Source: DMER64 sp964554535 (GTDB lineage Bacteria; Bacteroidota; Bacteroidia; Bacteroidales; UBA932). Taken from it: a stretch of DNA of 64,000 nt. Of the stretch, positions 60,279-64,000 are shown one piece after another (position 1 is the stretch's first letter; every line of letters begins with the position of its first letter). Made by a program: the position numbers and the translations under genes. The notes under the pieces are model-generated. The model ran no database searches. It had not been told where the DNA came from and saw only the letters and a list, made by a program, of their open reading frames with translations. Location: the NCBI GenBank assembly GCA_964554535.1, contig CAZKPB010000002.1:1-64000 (forward strand). Direction: 5' to 3'.

Positions 60279-61892
60279 ATGAAAGAAAATATTCGTAAGA
60301 TTTTGGGCATAACGGCCACCGTGTTGCTGGTGCTCCTGATTTGTGTCGTTACGTATAAATTTCAGTCGGCACGCCGGACCAACGGAAACGTGGCCGACGG
60401 GCACCTGGGCCGGGAATGGTCCAAACTGGAACTGATTCTGAATCAGATTCAAAATAATTATGTGGACTCCATTGACGTGTCTTCTTTTATAGAAAAAACG
60501 CTTCCCCTGCTTATGGAAGAACTGGATCCGCATTCCGTATATCTGGAACCCACCGAATTACAGTCGGCCGACGAAGAATTGCAAGGGAACATAGAAGGCA
60601 TTGGTGTGGTGTTCAACGTGCCCGATGATACCGCCACCGTTATCAGCGTGGTGGTGGGGGGGCCTTCTGAACGGATGGGGCTGCAACCCGGTGACCGCAT
60701 TATCAAGGTGGACACTCAGGTGATTGCAGGGGTGAATATGCCTCAGGATTCTATGGTACGCCTTATGAAAGGGCCCAAAGATTCAAAAGTGGATATTTCC
60801 GTATTGCGCTATGGTGAGAAAGAACTGATTACCTTTTCCGTTATCAGGGACAAGATTCCGGTAAACACGGTGGATGTGGCCTATATGGTTACCCCGGAAA
60901 TCGGTTACATTAAATTGTCCAAGTTTGCCCGCACCAGTCATGTGGAAGTATTGCAAGCCATTGTTTCCCTGATGGAACAGAATATGAAGAGTCTTATTTT
61001 TGACTTGCGGGGCAATCCGGGAGGCTATCTGGACCAGGCCCTGAAAATATCTTCACTGTTTTTGGACAAAGGGAAACTGATAGTCTACACGGAAGGCGAG
61101 CACCGTACCCGTGAAGATTACTTCAACCCAAGCCAGGGCATCTGTGCCAATCTGCCGTTGGCCGTACTTATTGATGACGGATCGGCTTCTTCTTCAGAGA
61201 TTATGGCGGGAGCGCTGCAGGATAACGACCGGGGCATCATTGTGGGCCGCCGTTCGTACGGTAAGGGGTTGGTGCAGGAGCCCATCTATTTTTCCGACAA
61301 ATCGGGTATGCGTTTGACGGTGGCCCGTTTTTACACTCCGGTGGGACGTTGTATTCAGAAATCCTATGAAGGCAACAGAGAAGATTACGCGTATGATATT
61401 CTGGAACGTTACCGTCACGGAGAATTCATGCAGGAAGATTCCATTCGCAAAAACGACTCTCTCAAGTTTGTGACCGCCGGTGGTAAGGTATTGTACGGGG
61501 GCGGCGGTATCATTCCGGACGTCTTTGTGCCATTGGACACGCTGGGGATGAATGACTGCTATATACGTATGTCGCGTCTGGGCTTGCCTATAAAATACAG
61601 CATAACCTTTGCCGACCAACACCGCAGCCGGCTCAACGCCATAGATTCGCTGCCCGTGCTGGACGCCTATTTTGCCACCCTGCCGCTGGAGAAGGACTTT
61701 TTATCCTATGCGGCCCGGAACAAAGTGACTCCCACCCCTTCCGAGTGGAACGAGTGCAAAGATATTGTGATGACTCAGGTGAAAGCCTACATCGGGCGCA
61801 ATACCAAGCTGGATGACCGCGGGTTCTATCCTTACCTTGACCGGATAGACAACGTGATGCTGAGGGCTATACAAAAACTGGAGGAAAGGTAG
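60279..61892 (+). CDS. C-terminal processing (S41) protease
   Basis: 537 residues. An N-terminal signal anchor (about 5-27) precedes a helical segment with DPHSVYLEPTELQ (about 86-98), a PDZ domain (about 108-185: GGPSERMGLQPGDRIIKVD) and the S41 core. The core carries DLRGNPGGYLDQALKISSLF (about 243-262), the nucleophile Ser in DDGSASSSEIMAGAL and the catalytic Lys in RRSYGKGLVQ (about 325-334). CtpA-type proteases trim C-termini of envelope proteins. It converges with era at 61927, with no clear terminator between. Confidence 0.94.
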   Translation: MKENIRKILGITATVLLVLLICVVTYKFQSARRTNGNVADGHLGREWSKLELILNQIQNNYVDSIDVSSFIEKTLPLLMEELDPHSVYLEPTELQSADEELQGNIEGIGVVFNVPDDTATVISVVVGGPSERMGLQPGDRIIKVDTQVIAGVNMPQDSMVRLMKGPKDSKVDISVLRYGEKELITFSVIRDKIPVNTVDVAYMVTPEIGYIKLSKFARTSHVEVLQAIVSLMEQNMKSLIFDLRGNPGGYLDQALKISSLFLDKGKLIVYTEGEHRTREDYFNPSQGICANLPLAVLIDDGSASSSEIMAGALQDNDRGIIVGRRSYGKGLVQEPIYFSDKSGMRLTVARFYTPVGRCIQKSYEGNREDYAYDILERYRHGEFMQEDSIRKNDSLKFVTAGGKVLYGGGGIIPDVFVPLDTLGMNDCYIRMSRLGLPIKYSITFADQHRSRLNAIDSLPVLDAYFATLPLEKDFLSYAARNKVTPTPSEWNECKDIVMTQVKAYIGRNTKLDDRGFYPYLDRIDNVMLRAIQKLEER

Positions 61893-61926
61893 GGTAAGCG
61901 AAGTAAACTAAAGATCCAACGCACAG

Positions 61927-62817
61927 CTAGTCTTGAATATATCCAAACAGCTTGAGTTTGCGTTTGTCTTCCCGCCAGTCCGGACTGACTTTTACGTACA
62001 GTTCCAGATAGACCTTTTTCTCAAAGAATTGTTCCATATCTAAGCGTGCCTGCGTGCCGGTGCGTTTTAACGCGGCCCCCTTGCTGCCAATAATGATGCC
62101 CTTTTGGGAATCACGCATCACGTTGATAATGGCGCGGATATGATATTGTTCTTCCGTCTCTTTAAATTCTTCCACCACCACTTCCGTGCAATAGGGAATC
62201 TCTTTGCTGTAGTTGAGTAGAATCTTTTCCCTGATGATTTCCGAGGCAAAGAACCGCATACTCTTGTCCGTCAGTTGCTCTTTATCAAACCACGGCGGCG
62301 AGACGGGGAGCAAGTCCAAAATACGGTCAAAGAGAGATTCCAGATTGAATTTTTCCAGCGCACTTACCGGAACAATCTGAGCGGCAGGTACCAGGGCGTG
62401 CCACTGCTCCATCAGCGCATGGACCTGTTCCTGGGAACTCTTGTCAATTTTGTTGAGGGCCACAATGACCGGCACATCCACCTGGCTCAGCTTGTCTATA
62501 TATTCCCGGTTTTTGGAGACGGTCTCCACCACGTCTGTCACATACAGAATAATGTCTGCGTCGCCCATGGCGGTGTCTACAAAAGCCATCATTGATTCTT
62601 GAAGCTTGTAATTGGGTTTGAGGATTCCCGGAGTGTCGGAATAGACAATCTGGTAATCCTCCCCGTTTACAATTCCCATAATCCGGTGGCGGGTGGTCTG
62701 TGCCTTGGATGTGATGATGGACAACCGTTCCCCCACCAAGGCATTCATCAGCGTGGACTTGCCCACGTTGGGATTGCCAATGATGTTTACAAAACCTGCT
62801 CTGTGTTTTTGAGCCAT
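61927..62817 (-). CDS. era: GTPase Era
   Basis: 296 residues from the ATG at 62817 (MAQKHRAGFVNIIG); the open frame to 62859 overlaps the upstream gene. G1 GNPNVGKSTLMNAL (about 14-27), T in TTRHRIMG, DTPG (G3) and NKID (G4, about 122) belong to the GTPase domain. The C-terminal KH domain has IIGSKGAALKRTGTQARLDM (about 239-258). Era binds 16S rRNA during 30S assembly. It starts 1 base after the pseudouridine synthase stop, so the two RNA-modifying/assembly genes are coupled. Confidence 0.96.
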   Translation of the reverse strand: MAQKHRAGFVNIIGNPNVGKSTLMNALVGERLSIITSKAQTTRHRIMGIVNGEDYQIVYSDTPGILKPNYKLQESMMAFVDTAMGDADIILYVTDVVETVSKNREYIDKLSQVDVPVIVALNKIDKSSQEQVHALMEQWHALVPAAQIVPVSALEKFNLESLFDRILDLLPVSPPWFDKEQLTDKSMRFFASEIIREKILLNYSKEIPYCTEVVVEEFKETEEQYHIRAIINVMRDSQKGIIIGSKGAALKRTGTQARLDMEQFFEKKVYLELYVKVSPDWREDKRKLKLFGYIQD

Positions 62818-62818
62818 A

Positions 62819-63792
62819 TTAGTCGTAAAAACCGGTGCGCAGCATATTGACTTCTTCATCTGTGAGGAAGCGCCATTGGCCGCGTTTCAGATTTTTCTTG
62901 GTCATACCGGCAAAATAGACGCGGTCCAGTTTCATCACCTTGTATTCCAAGGCTTCAAACAGACGGCGTACCACACGGTTGCGGCCGGAATGGATTTCCA
63001 GACCGATTTCTTTTTCGTCTCCGTCAATATAGGAAATCATATCCACCTGCATGGGACCGTCCTCCAGTTCTATCCCTTCCACCAGACGATCCATATCGGG
63101 CTTTTTCAGATTTTTGTCCAGACGTGCCTGATAGATTTTCTTGTGATTGTATGAAGGATGGGTTAGTTGTTCCGTCAGTTCACCGTCATTGGTGAACAGC
63201 AGTACACCCATAGTGTTTTTGTCCAGTCTGCCTACCGGGTAAACGCGTTGTTCGCACTGACTTCCAATTAGATCCATAACGGTTTTGTCGGCGTGGTCGT
63301 CGCTGAGTGTGGTCACGTAGCCTTTAGGCTTATTCATAATAATATATACTTTGGGTTCGCCTTTGATGCGTTGTCCGTTTACACGGATATCGTCAGAAGG
63401 TTGCACTTTGGTACCCAGCTCGTTGACAATGGTGCCGTTGACAGATACAAGTCCCGTAGAAATAAAGGTATCCGCTTCTCTGCGAGAGCAAAGGCCCGAG
63501 TTGGCTATAAATTTGTTCAATCTGATTTCTCCGGGAACTTTGGGTTGTTTGGGTTCGGGGGGAAGTTTCTTTTCACGTATAGTTTTGGGCGCGCTTTCCA
63601 TCCGTTCTTCACCATAATGGTTGTTGCGACGGGGTCTGTCCGCGTTGTAAGGTCTCTCTGAGTTGTATCCTCCTTCGCGACGAGGTCTCTCTGAGTTGTA
63701 TCCTCCTTCGCGACGAGGTCTCTCTGAGTTGTAACCGCCTTCGCGACGAGGTCTCTCTGAGTTGTAACCGCCTTCGCGACGAGGTCTCTCTG
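62819..63792 (-). CDS. rluB: RluB-type 23S rRNA pseudouridine synthase with repeat-bearing N-terminus (5' partial)
   Basis: The C-terminal 260 residues (from an internal ATG at 63601) are a complete synthase: S4 RNA-binding domain (RLNKFIANSGLCSRREAD), then the catalytic VGRLDKNTMGVLLFTNDGEL (Asp in RLDK) and the GRNRVVRRLFEAL motif. It modifies 23S rRNA. Upstream of 63601 the frame stays open through a basic linker and 33-base tandem repeats coding R-P-R-R-E-G-G-Y-N-S-E units. The true start is therefore probably beyond the N gap and the window edge. The unknown gap length means the frame across it cannot be checked. Confidence 0.88.
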
Positions 63793-63976
63793 NNNNNNNN
63801 NNNNNNNNNNNNNNNNNNNNNNNNNNNNNNNNNNNNNNNNNNNNNNNNNNNNNNNNNNNNNNNNNNNNNNNNNNNNNNNNNNNNNNNNNNNNAGTTGTAA
63901 CCGCCTTCGCGACGGGGTCTTTCTGAGTTGTAACCGCCTTCGCGACGAGGTCTCTCTGAGTTGTAGCCGCCTTCGC
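63661..63976 (-). repeat. 33-bp tandem coding repeat interrupted by assembly gap
   Basis: Four 33-bp units start at 63661, 63694, 63727 and 63760; after the gap, units start at 63893, 63926 and 63959 (the last is partial). Each encodes 11 residues on the minus strand (RPRREGGYNSE), with only a few base differences between copies. The units are in frame with the downstream synthase, and the gap falls exactly on a unit boundary. Placing the two flanks side by side continues the repeat without loss of phase. Confidence 0.9.
63793..63892. other. Assembly gap (100 N)
   Basis: Exactly 100 N, a conventional placeholder for unknown length. The flanks are the same tandem repeat, so it is almost certainly a collapse or break on that repeat. 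A second gap runs from 63977 to the window end. Confidence 0.95.
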
Positions 63977-64000
63977 NNNNNNNNNNNNNNNNNNNNNNNN

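Noticed and set aside
63661..63976. Short regular repeats that could suggest a CRISPR array
   Set aside because: The units abut with no spacers, have a period of 33 bases (11 codons), and remain in frame with the synthase; this is a coding tandem repeat.

Overview
The window looks like chromosome from a Bacteroidales-type Bacteroidota. The evidence is a SusC/SusD pair with a divergent hybrid two-component sensor, an ECF sigma/FecR pair, many TAnnTTTG-type (Bacteroidota -7) promoter boxes, and families largely confined to this phylum (DUF6051, DUF3127, DUF4834-like, DUF6515-like). No genus can be assigned from the sequence. It is mostly core metabolism and cell-envelope genes. I see no insertion sequence, phage, CRISPR array or tRNA, and no gene-free stretch longer than about 185 bases. 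Two 100-base-type N gaps interrupt a coding repeat at the right edge.

Layout. 1-110: 3' end of a 5S rRNA and its terminator (an rRNA operon ends here). 116-9957: a secreted DUF6515-like protein; a His-rich membrane protein plus TonB receptor (probably metal uptake); a membrane-tethered LuxR-type regulator; creD; a lipid kinase; a repeat protein; a small MotA/ExbB-like membrane protein; a membrane LytTR regulator; an aminotransferase with a nucleoside deoxyribosyltransferase-like partner. 10015-20090: a PUL-like locus (SusD, SusC, divergent HTCS sensor, alkaline phosphatase). Both susD and the HTCS gene carry a one-base deletion as sequenced. 20149-24371: tricorn-like protease, mscL, secreted TSCPD protein.

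24419-28368 is a compact signalling cluster: membrane LytTR regulator, ECF sigma, FecR anti-sigma, and a protein with an STN domain but no TonB barrel. 28491-29651 is a DUF6051 hydrolase. 29648-38920 is one long minus-strand transcription unit: O-antigen ligase/TPR protein, transglutaminase lipoprotein, then aroA-aroB-aroC-aroE/K fusion-aroQ. These supply five proteins covering six steps of the shikimate pathway from DAHP to chorismate. 38959-43158 holds serC-serA-DUF1015-DUF1460 (serine synthesis). 43218-45219 holds yigZ-pyrB-pyrI (pyrimidines), divergent from a LuxC-type acyl-CoA reductase and miaA.

47100-51572: an Fe-S aldo/keto reductase, a DUF3127 protein, a lipoprotein FKBP, an arginase-family hydrolase and kdsD. 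51628-61892, plus strand: recQ, an unrecognised large lipoprotein, a DUF4834-like peptide, an MsbA-like ABC exporter, an acyl-CoA ligase, dCMP deaminase and an S41 protease. 61927-64000, minus strand: era and an rluB-type pseudouridine synthase whose N-terminus is a tandem 11-residue Arg/Gly-rich repeat broken by assembly gaps.

The most interesting signals are: (1) the sigma/FecR/LytTR/STN cluster lacking a barrel receptor; (2) a bimodal distance between -7 boxes and start codons, which predicts a class of leaderless genes; (3) the PUL-like locus with a phosphatase instead of glycosidases and two broken genes; (4) the AroE-AroK fusion; (5) a secreted TSCPD protein; (6) a perfect 13-bp inverted repeat covering both -7 boxes of a divergent promoter pair.
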